A DNA stretch of 64,000 bases from the NCBI RefSeq assembly GCF_013033355.1, contig NZ_WQDY01000005.1, positions 62,001-126,000 on the forward strand, in the 5' to 3' direction. Both the position numbers and the translations under genes were made by a program. Below the pieces are notes generated by a model. It had not been told where the DNA came from. It searched no databases and saw only the letters and a program-made list of their open reading frames with translations. Of the stretch, positions 52,248-62,538 are shown piece by piece; the first letter of the stretch is position 1; the number at the start of each line of letters is the position of its first letter. This stretch comes from Ruegeria lacuscaerulensis. GTDB taxonomy: Bacteria; Pseudomonadota; Alphaproteobacteria; Rhodobacterales; Rhodobacteraceae.

Positions 52248-53660
52248 TTGGTCATCTCTTCCCTGGCAGACAGTGTGGTACGCGGCGTCGAGTCCGTGGG
52301 CGATACCGTGTCAGAAGCCTTTTTTGAGCCAGTGATCCGGCTGGGCGTGACCGGTTTGGCGCGGTCCGGCAAAACGGTATTTATCACGTCACTGGTGGCA
52401 AACCTGCTGGACCGTGGGCGAATGCCCGGATTGGTGGCGCAGCAAGAGGGGCGGATCAATGCGGTTTACCTGCAGCCGCAGCCCGACGACACCGTGCCTC
52501 GGTTCGATTATGAAAACCACCTTGCGGCGTTGACCGGGCCTCAGCCACACTGGCCAGACAGCACCCGCGCCGTGTCCGAGTTGCGCTTGTCCTTCAAAGC
52601 ACGTCCATCCGGGCTTTTGTCGGGTTTGCAGGGACCACGCACTGTGCATCTGGATATTGTCGACTATCCGGGTGAATGGCTGCTGGATCTGGCTTTGTTG
52701 GACAAAACCTATGAGGCTTGGTCGGCAGAGACGCTCGAACGCATTACCGCGCGTCCACAGGCTGCCACTTTTCTCACTCAGGCTAATGCTGCCGATCCGG
52801 CGGACATGCATGACGAACCCACCGCTCAGGCGCTTGCGAAAGCGTTTGCAGAGTATCTGAACGCGGCCCGTGATGCGGGGTTCTATGATTGCACACCGGG
52901 GCGTTTTTTGTTGCCCGGTGACCTGGCTGGTTCGCCGGTGTTGACATTCGCGCCGCTGCCGGTTGATCGACCTGCGCCCCGGCGCAGCCTGCACCGCGAA
53001 ATGGCCAGAAGGTTCGAGGCATATAAGTCGCAGGTCGTTAAGCCGTTCTTTCGGGATCACTTCGCGCGGATCGACCGGCAGGTCGTTCTGGTGGATGCGC
53101 TGGGCGCGATTCATAAGGGTCCGCAAGCGGTCGAAGATATGCGCCGCGCGATGGCTGATATCCTGTCCGCATTCCGTCCCGGCCGAAACGCTTGGCTAAG
53201 CCGTTTGCTGCTTGGAAAACGGGTCGAGCGTATTCTGTTTGCCGCCACCAAGGCCGACCACTTGCACCACCAACAACATCAACGTCTGACCCATATCATG
53301 GAGGCGCTAATTCGTGACGCCCGCGACAGGGCCAGCTTTGCCGGGGCGGATACGACGGCCTTATCGATGGCCTCATTGCGCGCGACAACCGAGGAAATGC
53401 GTTTGCATGATGGGGTAGAATTGCCCTGCGTTCGAGGAACGTTGATGGATGGCAAACAGGCGGCGTTTTATCCGGGCGAATTGCCGGATGACCCTTTGAA
53501 ACTGTTGGGGGCGGCGCGCAATGGGGCCGAAGGTTGGCTTGACGCCGAATACGGCTTCATGTCCTTCGCCCCCGCCAAATTGACTCTGCGCCCCGGAGAT
53601 GGACCGCCCCATATTAGGCTGGATCGCGCAGCGCAGTTTCTGATCGGAGATCGCCTGTGA
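52248..53660 (+). CDS. ycjX: YcjX family P-loop protein (DUF463)
   Basis: The 470-residue P-loop NTPase-like protein has the Walker A motif GLARSGKT (residues 36-43) and family segments [37 protein letters not shown] and [19 protein letters not shown]. YcjX is induced in envelope and heat stress in enterobacteria and is almost always next to YcjF (DUF697). Here a GNAT gene sits between the two. The start is TTG 52248, preceded by GCGGGG. The stop overlaps the GNAT start (GTGA). Confidence 0.9.
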   Translation: MVISSLADSVVRGVESVGDTVSEAFFEPVIRLGVTGLARSGKTVFITSLVANLLDRGRMPGLVAQQEGRINAVYLQPQPDDTVPRFDYENHLAALTGPQPHWPDSTRAVSELRLSFKARPSGLLSGLQGPRTVHLDIVDYPGEWLLDLALLDKTYEAWSAETLERITARPQAATFLTQANAADPADMHDEPTAQALAKAFAEYLNAARDAGFYDCTPGRFLLPGDLAGSPVLTFAPLPVDRPAPRRSLHREMARRFEAYKSQVVKPFFRDHFARIDRQVVLVDALGAIHKGPQAVEDMRRAMADILSAFRPGRNAWLSRLLLGKRVERILFAATKADHLHHQQHQRLTHIMEALIRDARDRASFAGADTTALSMASLRATTEEMRLHDGVELPCVRGTLMDGKQAAFYPGELPDDPLKLLGAARNGAEGWLDAEYGFMSFAPAKLTLRPGDGPPHIRLDRAAQFLIGDRL

Positions 53661-54112
53661 TCGCAACTCTGCGCCCGGCTCGCAGCACCGATGCCGGTGC
53701 GACCGGAGAGATTCTGCACGGTTTCGCGCGCGAGAACGGCTGGATGCCAGAGCTACACACTCAGGCCGAGACCATCGCGTTCTGTGGCCGTATGATAGAT
53801 CAGGATTGGGTCACAGTGGCTGAACTGGACGCCCGCGTGGTGGGTTTTCTGGCTTTGAACGGGACGGAAATCCATTCCTTGTACCTGAAACCCTCTGCCC
53901 GACGGCAAGGCATCGGACGACACCTGCTGGACCATGCCAAATCCCGGCGCACGCAGCTTTCGCTGTTCGCGTTTCAAGCCAATCTGCCTGCGCGGCGGTT
54001 CTACGAACATAACGGGTTTATCGAAGTTGCGCGTAGCGATGGGGCCGATAACGATGAAAACCTGCCGGACATTAAATATGTCTGGATACGAGAGGGGGCA
54101 GAAAATGGCTAA
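53657..54112 (+). CDS. GNAT family N-acetyltransferase
   Basis: The 151-residue GNAT has the acetyl-CoA loop LYLKPSARRQGIGRHLLDHA (motif A, RRQGIG) and the C-terminal QANLPARRFYEHNGFIEVAR. The acceptor substrate is unknown. The start is GTG 53657, overlapping the ycjX stop by 4 bases, and its 3' end overlaps the ycjF-like gene by 8 bases. This gives a tightly coupled ycjX-GNAT-ycjF unit and suggests the acetyltransferase works with, or is regulated like, the YcjX/YcjF pair. Confidence 0.85.
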   Translation: MIATLRPARSTDAGATGEILHGFARENGWMPELHTQAETIAFCGRMIDQDWVTVAELDARVVGFLALNGTEIHSLYLKPSARRQGIGRHLLDHAKSRRTQLSLFAFQANLPARRFYEHNGFIEVARSDGADNDENLPDIKYVWIREGAENG

Positions 54113-55094
54113 AGGTCCCGTGCTGATCGACCTCGAAGCGGACGAGCCCACTGTGGACGTGGCGAAGGCGCCTCCGGTGCCTGAGATCGGGCAACCTCAA
54201 GGGCAGGCGATGCAGGGCGCGGTCCGGCTTGCAGCTCGCAGGCCCTCGCGGCTGGCGCGTTGGTTCTGGGGGCTTGCCTTAGCTGCTGTTGGCGCAGTTG
54301 TGTCCATCGCGGCGTGGGACTTTATGAACGGGCTTTTGCTGCGTGCGCCGGTTTTGGGATGGGTCGTGACGGGGCTTTTTGCAGCGCTGGTGTTGGTCGC
54401 CCTGATCATCGCGCTGCGTGAATTGGCGGCAATCGCACGTTTGTCTCGTGTTGAAGGGATAAGGCAAGCGGCGGACACAGCGCTGGCCGAGGATGATCTG
54501 GCACAGGCACGCGCGGTTACGACCAAGCTTATTGCTTTTTACAAGGGTCGGGATGAAACCAAATGGGGTCGTGACAAGCTGACCGAACGTATGGGGGAAC
54601 AGTTCGACGCCTCGGGGCTGCTGACCTTGGCCGAAGATGAATTGCTTGCCCCATTGGACGCCGCCGCCAGCCGCGAGGTCGAAGCGGCCGCCCGTCAGGT
54701 GGCCACTGTTACGGCCCTGGTGCCTTTGGCGTTGGCAGATGTCGCCACCGCTTTGGCTGCGTCGCTTCGGATGATCCGGCGCGTTGCTGAAATCTATGGC
54801 GGTCGCGCCGGGTTTCTGGGGAGTTGGCGGCTGACCCGTGCGGTTTTTGTTCATCTGGTCGCAACCGGAGCAGTCGCGGTTGGCGATGACCTGCTGGAGC
54901 CCGTTTTGGGTGGCTCGGTTCTTAGCAAACTGTCCAGAAGATTCGGCGAAGGTCTGGTCAATGGGGCCCTCAGTGCCCGTGTCGGTGTGGCCGCAATGGA
55001 GGTTTGTCGGCCTTTGCCCTTCTCTGACCGTCACAAACCCTCGACAAGGGGAATGATCAAGCGGGCCTTGGCGGGGTTGTTTTCCAAAACTTGA
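54105..55094 (+). CDS. ycjF: YcjF family membrane protein (TIGR01620/DUF697)
   Basis: The 329-residue protein has a charged N-terminus, two membrane helices (about 47-67 and 74-98) and a C-terminal DUF697 domain with ASLRMIRRVAEIYGGRAGFL and GSWRLTRAVFVHLVATGAVA. It is the standard partner of YcjX. I chose ATG 54105 because GAGGGGG (54092-54098) lies upstream. An extended upstream frame overlaps the GNAT gene without family similarity. Confidence 0.9.
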   Translation: MAKGPVLIDLEADEPTVDVAKAPPVPEIGQPQGQAMQGAVRLAARRPSRLARWFWGLALAAVGAVVSIAAWDFMNGLLLRAPVLGWVVTGLFAALVLVALIIALRELAAIARLSRVEGIRQAADTALAEDDLAQARAVTTKLIAFYKGRDETKWGRDKLTERMGEQFDASGLLTLAEDELLAPLDAAASREVEAAARQVATVTALVPLALADVATALAASLRMIRRVAEIYGGRAGFLGSWRLTRAVFVHLVATGAVAVGDDLLEPVLGGSVLSKLSRRFGEGLVNGALSARVGVAAMEVCRPLPFSDRHKPSTRGMIKRALAGLFSKT

Positions 55095-55148
55095 CCTGCC
55101 GCAAGGTGCTGACGTCCACTGGATGGCATACCAGACCCGGAGCCAGCC

Positions 55149-55859
55149 ATGACCGAGCACGGACACAGCCAACAGGAAATAGCCGAACGTATCAACGCGC
55201 CACCCGGCCGCGGCGTGCTGCGCGATGTCGTTTATGGGGGCATCGACGGATCAGTGACCACCTTTGCGATCGTGGCCGGGGTTGCTGGGGCTGGCCTTTC
55301 TCCGTTCATTATCGTGGCGTTGGGGCTGGCCAATGTTTTGGCAGATGGCTTCTCGATGGCGGCGGGCAATTACTCTGGCACAAAAGCTGAATTGGACAAC
55401 ATTCGCCGCATCCGCGCGATCGAGGAACGGCATATCCACCTGTACCCCGACGGCGAGCGAGAGGAAGTGCGCGAGATTTTGGCGCAGAAAGGTCTGTCGG
55501 GGCGGGTGCTGGACGAGGCGACCGACGCAATCACTGCAAACCGCGACAACTGGATCGATCTGATGATCGAAGGGGAATACGGGCTGGGCAGTGTCGACCC
55601 TCATCCTCTCAAGGCTGCGATGGCGACCTTTTGGGCATTCCTGATCGCGGGGATGGTGCCGCTGTTGCCCTTCCTCGCCGGGGTGGATCAGGCTTTTACC
55701 ATTTCCGCCTGGATGACGATGGCCGTGTTTTTTGCCATCGGTGCACTCAAAAGCCGGTGGTCGCTGGCACCTTGGTGGCGATCCGGGGGCGAGACGTTGT
55801 TGATCGGTGGTGCTGCTGCCTTGATCGCGTATCTAGTCGGGTCGCTGTTTCATCCTTGA
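55149..55859 (+). CDS. VIT1/CCC1 family metal transporter
   Basis: The 236-residue protein has five likely helices. The first-helix signature RDVVYGGIDGSVTTFAIVAG and the NVLADGFSMAAGNYSGTKAE stretch are diagnostic of the VIT family (Fe/Mn transport). Between helices 2 and 3 lies an acidic cytosolic segment (HLYPDGEREEVREIL) like the metal-binding domain of plant VIT1. Metal specificity is not determinable. ATG 55149 lies 54 bases after ycjF. Confidence 0.9.
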   Translation: MTEHGHSQQEIAERINAPPGRGVLRDVVYGGIDGSVTTFAIVAGVAGAGLSPFIIVALGLANVLADGFSMAAGNYSGTKAELDNIRRIRAIEERHIHLYPDGEREEVREILAQKGLSGRVLDEATDAITANRDNWIDLMIEGEYGLGSVDPHPLKAAMATFWAFLIAGMVPLLPFLAGVDQAFTISAWMTMAVFFAIGALKSRWSLAPWWRSGGETLLIGGAAALIAYLVGSLFHP

Positions 55860-56122
55860 CGGGCTAGATTGATCCAGCTTGGCGCAGGTGGTTGTTGAAG
55901 GTAACAAAAATAAACTCGGGCCTTTCATTGCCTGTCCAGCAACTACTTTAATTGCGGGTTTCCGGCGATTGCGGTGGTGCAGATCATCTTCGGGCAGTTA
56001 ATCCCGCGCCTCACGTCTGGCTGCATTTAGCCGTGAGTTATACCTGCGAACTGGCGGATTTTCTGACTGTTGCCCAACGGGCGTCTCGGGTAGCCTGACG
56101 GTGAACCCAACCGGAGAGCCCA

Positions 56123-58816
56123 TTGGAATCCTTGCTTGTTCTTGTTGGATTGATCGTGCTGGCCATCCCGGTAGGCATCGTTTTTCTGATTGTAAGTCAC
56201 ACCCGCCTGCGCCGTCGGGTTGAGCAGTTAGAGCAGGATCTTCGCGCGCTGGGTGGGGATGTTTCCAAAACCAGCGATGCACCACCCCGACCCGAACCGC
56301 GCAAGCCGACCGAAAAACCGGACAAAGCGCTGAAACCCGCCCCGTGGTCCAAGGCGCAGACACCCCAACCCGCTGCCGAGCAGACACCACTTGCCGCCGT
56401 AGTGTTTCGTGAGGACCGGTTTACCGCGCTTTCGACCTGGTTGCGAGAGAACTGGTTTTATGTGGTGTCCGCCCTTTCACTGGCGTTGGCAGGGATATTC
56501 TTGGTTCAATACGGTGTCGAAAATGGGATGTTGCCTCCGTCCGCCCGTGTGATTGCCGCGTTGAGTTTCGGTGTGGTGTTGATCGTGGCCGGAGAAGTGA
56601 TCCGCCGCAGGTTTGGAGATGATGAAGCCTCGGCCACCGCATATTTGCCCTCGGTTTTCTCGGGCGCCGGTCTGGTTACCCTGTTCGGAGGTATTCTGGC
56701 TGCTAGGCAGCTCTACGACTTGATCGGCCCCGAAAGCGCGTTGATTGCAATGGTCGTTGTTGCCCTGTTGGGATTGATCCTTGGCTGGTTCCACGGCCCC
56801 TTGCTGGCTGCTGTCGGTCTGATCGGGGCCTTTGCAGCCCCCTTTGTTGTTGGCGGCACGTCCAAGGATCCGGGCTGGCTATATGCCTATTTCTTTGTGA
56901 TCGCCGTTTTGGGATTGGGGATCGACACAGTGCGCCGCTGGGCGTGGATATCCGTCCTGACTCTGTTTGGTGCCTATGCCGCTTGCCTGCTGCTGGTGCT
57001 GTCCTCACCGCTGACAGAACCGTATTACCTGATCTGCGCCACAGCGTTGGCCGTGATTTCCATTGCCATACCAATTCGGCGTGTCTGGCCCGATCATGAG
57101 GGCGCGATGATCAGCCAGATCATCAGTCGCAAAACGGGCGATGCATGGCCCGAATTTCCCACGCGGGTTGCCTTTGGCGCGGTCGCCGTTAGTTCCGCGA
57201 TTCTTTCGGTGCATTGGGCTGATAGCCCGGCGGAGTTCTGGCTGGGCGTTACCTTGCTGGCGGGGCTGGCGCTTGGATTGATGCTGTGGGGTAGGCGGGC
57301 GGAGGCATTGCAGGATGCGACGATATTGCCAGCGCTGGGCCTTGTCTGGTTCGTTCTGATGCATGGCTGGGATAACGGCATCGTTCTGCGCCACTTCGCT
57401 GAGACCTATGCCGCAACCGCCGAAGCGGACTACCCCTGGGTGGTCACAGTCTTGATCATTGTGGGTGGGGTGATTTCCGTCACTGCGGTCTGGCGCTCGA
57501 TGCATGCGCACAAATATGCGGCCGGGTGGGCTGGCGCAGCTGCGGTCTTTGCGCCTGCGTTGGCCATCGCTCTTGAGGTCGGCTGGCACCCTGCGACTGT
57601 GATCGGAGCCTACCCGTGGGCACTGCATTGTATCGCATTGGGTGCGTTGATGGTTATCTTTGCCGAGCGTTTTTCGCGCGTTGACGGAGATCAACGGATG
57701 CGCGCGTCGCTGGCGACGCTCTCGGCTTTATCCTGTTTGACCTTTGCCTGCGTCATTGTCCTGAGTTCTGCGGCGCTGACCATTGCTCTGGTCGCGATGG
57801 TAGTCGTGGCCGCCGCGCTGGATCGCAAATTCAACCTGCCGCCGATGAGCTGGTTCATCTGGGCTGGTGTCTTCACGGTCACGGTGCGGCTGGTGTTGAA
57901 CCCGGGGCTTGACTGGGCCGGTTCCGCCGCGATCCTTGAAATGACGTTGGTCTACGCAGTCGCAACCCTTGGTTTCCTGTCGGGTTGGTTGCTGATCCGC
58001 TCACTGAATCGGCCTGTTGCAACTCTATTGCTAGAGAGCGCCACCTGGGCCACCGGGGGTATATTGCTGTCTTTGCTGCTGGAACGCTGGTTGCAGAATT
58101 TTGGCGAGGGCAACGCCACTAATAGCCACTGGGGGCTGGGCTTACTGGCGATAATCTGGTTGCTTCTGGCCTTTGCGCAGGTTCAGCGGTTCGAACTGGG
58201 CGGAAAGCTGAACTATGCTCGCTATTTGCTTGCGGCGTTTTTTGCTGGGCATGGTCTTTTCCGATTGGTTCAGGCGTTGGTTGATGCGAACCCGTTGCTT
58301 AACAAAGTTGCGTCACCGGTTCTGGGTCTGCCGTTATTGAACACGCTTGCGGTCGCTTACTTGTTGCCTGCACTGGCAATTGGGCTCTCGGTCTGGAGGA
58401 TTCATGCGACTCCGCTGTGGCTGAAGCGCGCCAGTTGGGGCTTGAGCGGTGGATTGACGGCTGTCTGGTTAGGGCTGATGATCCGTCATGTTTGGCAGGG
58501 CGCGGCCGGCATGTATGAGGGCAACGGCGTGACCCAGCCCGAGCTTTACACTTACACCATTGCTCTTCTGGTAATCGGGGCGGTGGTTTTCTACCAGTCG
58601 CTGGCGCGCCGATCCGACCTGATGCGCAAAGCCGGGCTGGCGGTGATTGGGCTGGCGGTGGCCAAGGTGTTCCTGATCGATATCGCCGGGCTTGGCGGAC
58701 TGATCCGGGTGTTTTCGTTGCTGGCTTTAGGGTTGGCTTTGGCGGGTCTGGCGTGGCTTAACCGCTGGGCGCAGTTGCGCCATTCGCCGCATGCGCCGGA
58801 ACCTCTGGACCATTGA
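56123..58816 (+). CDS. DUF2339 large polytopic membrane protein
   Basis: The 897-residue protein has an N-terminal helix, a short coiled coil (LRRRVEQLEQDLRALGG), a Pro/Lys-rich linker and more than 20 predicted hydrophobic segments. It matches DUF2339 by FRWLRENWFYVVSALSLALA-like start (here STWLRENWFYVVSALSLALA), GVVLIVAGEVIRRRF and the C-terminal KAGLAVIGLAVAKVFLIDIA. Function is unknown; a membrane-stress or polymer role is only speculation. The start is TTG 56123 with GGAGAG 5 bases upstream. Confidence 0.85.
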   Translation: MESLLVLVGLIVLAIPVGIVFLIVSHTRLRRRVEQLEQDLRALGGDVSKTSDAPPRPEPRKPTEKPDKALKPAPWSKAQTPQPAAEQTPLAAVVFREDRFTALSTWLRENWFYVVSALSLALAGIFLVQYGVENGMLPPSARVIAALSFGVVLIVAGEVIRRRFGDDEASATAYLPSVFSGAGLVTLFGGILAARQLYDLIGPESALIAMVVVALLGLILGWFHGPLLAAVGLIGAFAAPFVVGGTSKDPGWLYAYFFVIAVLGLGIDTVRRWAWISVLTLFGAYAACLLLVLSSPLTEPYYLICATALAVISIAIPIRRVWPDHEGAMISQIISRKTGDAWPEFPTRVAFGAVAVSSAILSVHWADSPAEFWLGVTLLAGLALGLMLWGRRAEALQDATILPALGLVWFVLMHGWDNGIVLRHFAETYAATAEADYPWVVTVLIIVGGVISVTAVWRSMHAHKYAAGWAGAAAVFAPALAIALEVGWHPATVIGAYPWALHCIALGALMVIFAERFSRVDGDQRMRASLATLSALSCLTFACVIVLSSAALTIALVAMVVVAAALDRKFNLPPMSWFIWAGVFTVTVRLVLNPGLDWAGSAAILEMTLVYAVATLGFLSGWLLIRSLNRPVATLLLESATWATGGILLSLLLERWLQNFGEGNATNSHWGLGLLAIIWLLLAFAQVQRFELGGKLNYARYLLAAFFAGHGLFRLVQALVDANPLLNKVASPVLGLPLLNTLAVAYLLPALAIGLSVWRIHATPLWLKRASWGLSGGLTAVWLGLMIRHVWQGAAGMYEGNGVTQPELYTYTIALLVIGAVVFYQSLARRSDLMRKAGLAVIGLAVAKVFLIDIAGLGGLIRVFSLLALGLALAGLAWLNRWAQLRHSPHAPEPLDH

Positions 58817-58978
58817 GGGCGGGCGTCCTATAAGCGCGGCCATGTATGACCGGATGGCCATCATTATTCGAATTATATCCCCGGCGCTCTGACATCCTGA
58901 GACGCCGGGCAAAGGTGTTTGAGACCTCGCACCGACCGCTTCGATCCACACGACCAGATCATCCAAAGGACGCCCCCA

Positions 58979-61882
58979 ATGTGCGCCGAAACACCTGATT
59001 ACAAAGACACGCTGAACCTGCCCAAAACCGATTTCCCCATGCGCGCTGGCCTGCCCAAGCGCGAGCCCGCATGGCTGGAGCGTTGGGAAACCATCGGCGT
59101 CTATGACCGCCTGCGCGAGAAGGAAGGCCGCACGCCCTTTACTTTGCACGATGGCCCTCCCTATGCGAACGGCCACCTGCATATCGGACACGCGCTGAAT
59201 AAAACCATCAAGGACATGATCGTGCGGAGCCATCAGATGATGGGCCACGACGCGCGTTATGTTCCCGGCTGGGACTGCCACGGCTTGCCCATCGAGTGGA
59301 AGATCGAAGAGCAATACCGCAAGAAGGGCAAGAACAAGGACGAGGTGAACGTCGTCGATTTTCGTCAGGAATGCCGCAAGTTCGCCGAGGGCTGGATCGA
59401 TATCCAGCGCGACGAGTTCAAGCGCCTTGGCATCACCGGCAACTGGGCCGATCCCTATATCACCATGGACTACCACGCCGAGGCCGTGATCGCCGATGAG
59501 TTCATGAAGTTCCTGATGAACGGCACGCTCTATCAGGGATCGAAACCCGTGATGTGGTCGCCGGTTGAAAAGACCGCTCTGGCCGAGGCCGAGGTCGAGT
59601 ATCACGACAAGGAAAGCTTCACAATCTGGGTCAAGTTCAAGGTTGTGAATGCGGGCGATCTGGATGATGCGTTTGTGGTGATCTGGACGACGACTCCATG
59701 GACCATGCCGTCGAACAAGGCGGTCGTGTACGGCAAGGATATCTCGTATGGCCTCTACGAAGTCGTCGGAGCGCCCGAGGAATGCTGGGCCGCTGTGGGT
59801 GACAAGTTCCTGCTGGCCGATAATCTGGCCGCTGATGTGCTAGGCCGTGCCCGTTTGAACGACGACCAGTGGACCCGTGTCCGCGACGTGACCACGGATG
59901 ACCTGGCAGGTGTGCAACTGACCCACCCGCTGGCCGGGGCCGAGGGCGGCAATGGCGAATGGGATGACATCCGCGATTTTCGTGCCGCTGAGTTCGTGAC
60001 TGATACCGAAGGGACCGGCTTCGTCCACTGTGCGCCGTCGCACGGGATGGAGGAATTCGAACTTTATCGCGATCTTGGGATGCTGGAACAGGTCATCACC
60101 TATAACGTGATGGATGATGGCAGCTTCCGCGCTGATCTGCCGTTTTTTGGCGGCAAGTACATTCTGTCCCGCAAAGGCGGTGAGGGTGACGCCAACAAGG
60201 CCGTGATCGACAAGCTCGCCGAGGTCGGCGGGCTGCTGGCGCGTGGCAAGATCAAGCACAGCTATCCGCATTCCTGGCGCTCGAAGGCTCCGATCATCTA
60301 TCGCAACACGCCGCAGTGGTTTGCGTCCGTGGACCGTAAGCTGGATGACGGCATGGGTGAGATGGGGGATACCATCCGCGAACGTGCCCTGCGCTCGATC
60401 GATGAATTGGTGAAATGGACCCCGCAGACCGGCCGTAACCGCCTGTATTCCATGATCGAAGCGCGCCCGGACTGGGTTCTGTCCCGCCAGCGCGCCTGGG
60501 GTGTTCCTCTGACCTGTTTCACCAAGAAGGGCGCCCTGCCCACCGACGCGGACTACCTGCTGCGTAACGCCGATCTGAACGCGCGCATCAAGGCTGCGTT
60601 CGAAGAAAACGGTGCGGATATCTGGTACACCGATGGGTTCAAGGAACAGATGCTAGACGGCATCGCCAACCCGGTTGACTACGATCAGGTGTTCGACGTG
60701 CTGGACGTTTGGTTCGACTCTGGCTCGACTCACGCCTTTGTTCTGCGCGACCGCGAGGACGGGACCGAGGATGGTATCGCCGACGTTTATATGGAAGGCA
60801 CCGACCAGCATCGCGGGTGGTTCCATTCGTCCATGCTGCAGGCTTGTGGCACCAAGGGCCGTGCGCCCTATCGCAACGTGGTGACTCATGGCTTTACGCT
60901 GGATGCCAAGGGCAACAAGATGTCCAAATCGCTGGGCAACACCATCGTGCCCGAAGAGGTCATCAAGCAATACGGCGCTGATATCCTGCGTCTGTGGGTG
61001 GCGCAGACCGACTATACCGCCGACCAGCGGATCGGGCCGGAAATCCTGAAGGGCACCGCCGACAGCTATCGCCGTCTGCGCAACACCATGCGGTTCATGC
61101 TGGGCTCGCTGGCTGATTTCACCGAGGCCGACCGGGTTGCGCCCGAAGACATGCCGCGCCTGGAGCGTTGGGTGCTGAGCCGTCTGGCCGATCTGGATGA
61201 ACAGGTCCGCAAAGGCTATGCCGCCTTCGATTTCCAGGGTGTGTTCAGCGCCGTGTTCACCTTTGCCACGGTCGATTTGTCCTCGTTCTATTTCGACGTA
61301 CGCAAGGATGCGCTCTATTGCGATGGCGACAACCTGCGTCGCCGTTCGGCCCGAACTGTGCTGGATATCCTCTTCCACCGCCTGACCACATGGCTGGCCC
61401 CGGTTCTGGTCTTCACCATGGAAGAGGTCTGGCTGGAGCGGTTCCCGGGCGATGACAGTTCCGTCCATCTGGTAGATTTCCCGGACACGCCCGCCGATTG
61501 GCGACATGCCGAGCTTGAGGCCGCCATGGCCAAGGTGCGCCGCGTGCGCCGTGCCGTGACCGCTGCGCTGGAAATCCAGCGTCAGGACAAAGTGATCGGG
61601 TCCAGCCTTGAGGCTGCTCCGATTGTGTATGTCGAGGATCAGGAGACCCGCGATCTGCTGGCCACGTTTGATGTAGACGACATGTGCATCACCTCAGGCC
61701 TGACAGTCAGTGGTGATCCTGCTCCGGCAGAGGCTTTCCGTGTGCCCGAGATCGAGGGCGTTGCAGTGGTGTTCGAAAAGGCTGAAGGCGAGAAATGTCA
61801 GCGGTGCTGGAAGATCTTGCCGGATGTGGGTCTTCATGCCCATGCGGGTGTCTGCGGTCGCTGTGACGAGGCGTTGGCGTAA
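58979..61882 (+). CDS. ileS: Isoleucyl-tRNA synthetase
   Basis: The 967-residue class I synthetase has HIGH as H68-I-G-H71 in NGHLHIGHALNK and KMSKS at 647-651 in GNKMSKSLGN. The CP1 editing domain contains VIWTTTPWTMPSNKAV, and the C-terminal zinc site contains CQRCWK and CGRCDEAL. I chose ATG 58979. The upstream open stretch is not family-like, and an AAAGGA lies 9 bases before. A copy of the dispersed hairpin repeat begins 18 bases after the stop. Confidence 0.97.
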   Translation: MCAETPDYKDTLNLPKTDFPMRAGLPKREPAWLERWETIGVYDRLREKEGRTPFTLHDGPPYANGHLHIGHALNKTIKDMIVRSHQMMGHDARYVPGWDCHGLPIEWKIEEQYRKKGKNKDEVNVVDFRQECRKFAEGWIDIQRDEFKRLGITGNWADPYITMDYHAEAVIADEFMKFLMNGTLYQGSKPVMWSPVEKTALAEAEVEYHDKESFTIWVKFKVVNAGDLDDAFVVIWTTTPWTMPSNKAVVYGKDISYGLYEVVGAPEECWAAVGDKFLLADNLAADVLGRARLNDDQWTRVRDVTTDDLAGVQLTHPLAGAEGGNGEWDDIRDFRAAEFVTDTEGTGFVHCAPSHGMEEFELYRDLGMLEQVITYNVMDDGSFRADLPFFGGKYILSRKGGEGDANKAVIDKLAEVGGLLARGKIKHSYPHSWRSKAPIIYRNTPQWFASVDRKLDDGMGEMGDTIRERALRSIDELVKWTPQTGRNRLYSMIEARPDWVLSRQRAWGVPLTCFTKKGALPTDADYLLRNADLNARIKAAFEENGADIWYTDGFKEQMLDGIANPVDYDQVFDVLDVWFDSGSTHAFVLRDREDGTEDGIADVYMEGTDQHRGWFHSSMLQACGTKGRAPYRNVVTHGFTLDAKGNKMSKSLGNTIVPEEVIKQYGADILRLWVAQTDYTADQRIGPEILKGTADSYRRLRNTMRFMLGSLADFTEADRVAPEDMPRLERWVLSRLADLDEQVRKGYAAFDFQGVFSAVFTFATVDLSSFYFDVRKDALYCDGDNLRRRSARTVLDILFHRLTTWLAPVLVFTMEEVWLERFPGDDSSVHLVDFPDTPADWRHAELEAAMAKVRRVRRAVTAALEIQRQDKVIGSSLEAAPIVYVEDQETRDLLATFDVDDMCITSGLTVSGDPAPAEAFRVPEIEGVAVVFEKAEGEKCQRCWKILPDVGLHAHAGVCGRCDEALA

Positions 61883-61900
61883 CGTCTCTGGCTTTGGAGT

Positions 61901-61948
61901 TTTGCGAGGCTCTGCCTCGCGCTCCGAGGTATTTATGGCCAGATGAAG
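61901..61948 (+). repeat. Dispersed hairpin repeat, copy C
   Basis: TTGCGAGGCTCTGCCTCGC (7-bp stem, TCT loop) then GCTCCGAGGTATTT and GCCAGATGAAG. It differs from the copy at 21371-21417 at only three adjacent bases. It lies directly downstream of ileS in the same direction and may end its transcript. Confidence 0.8.
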
Positions 61949-62006
61949 GGGCGGATCGCTCTGATTGGGGTTGCGGGTTTGGCGAAACATCTGCAACCCT
62001 TTTTCT

Positions 62007-62462
62007 ATGCCGATGATTGCCGTTGATACTCAGTTTGGCCGCCTTGGGGTTGAGGAAACCGATGGGGCGCTGACGCGTCTGGTTTGGGACGGGGTGGATG
62101 ACGGGCCGGTCACGCCTTTGTTGCGTGAGGCTGCGGCGCAATTGCGGGCCTATGACCGGGGGCAGTTGGACCGGTTTGATCTGCCATACCACATCGCCGG
62201 ATCGAAGTTTCAGCGGCAGGTTTGCGACCTGATGTTTGCCATTCCGCTGGGTGAAACGCGGACCTATGGCGAGATCGCCAAAGAGCTGGGCCAGCCGCCG
62301 CAACCCGTAGGACAAGCCTGCGGAGCCAATCCAATTCCCGTTATCATCCCGTGCCATCGGGTGTTGGCGGCAAACGGGCTGGGCGGGTTCTCGGGCGAGG
62401 GCGGTGTGGAGACCAAGGTCGCCTTACTGCGACACGAACGGGCGGCGGGTTTGCTGATCTGA
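62007..62462 (+). CDS. ogt: Methylated-DNA-[protein]-cysteine S-methyltransferase
   Basis: This O6-alkylguanine repair protein of 151 residues has the catalytic Cys116 in VIIPCHRVL and the helix-turn-helix segment TRTYGEIAKELGQPPQPVGQ. LGGFSGEGGVETKVALLRHE follows. It lacks an Ada-type N-terminal zinc domain, so it is the Ogt form. ATG 62007 (MPMIAVDTQFG) is chosen, although ATG 62013 is close and neither has a good Shine-Dalgarno. Confidence 0.92.
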   Translation: MPMIAVDTQFGRLGVEETDGALTRLVWDGVDDGPVTPLLREAAAQLRAYDRGQLDRFDLPYHIAGSKFQRQVCDLMFAIPLGETRTYGEIAKELGQPPQPVGQACGANPIPVIIPCHRVLAANGLGGFSGEGGVETKVALLRHERAAGLLI

Positions 62463-62538
62463 GGAGCGGATTTCTGTTGCAATCCCGTTGCTTGAAGCTC
62501 AATTTATCTCATATTGAGAACTCAAGGGATCAAAGATC

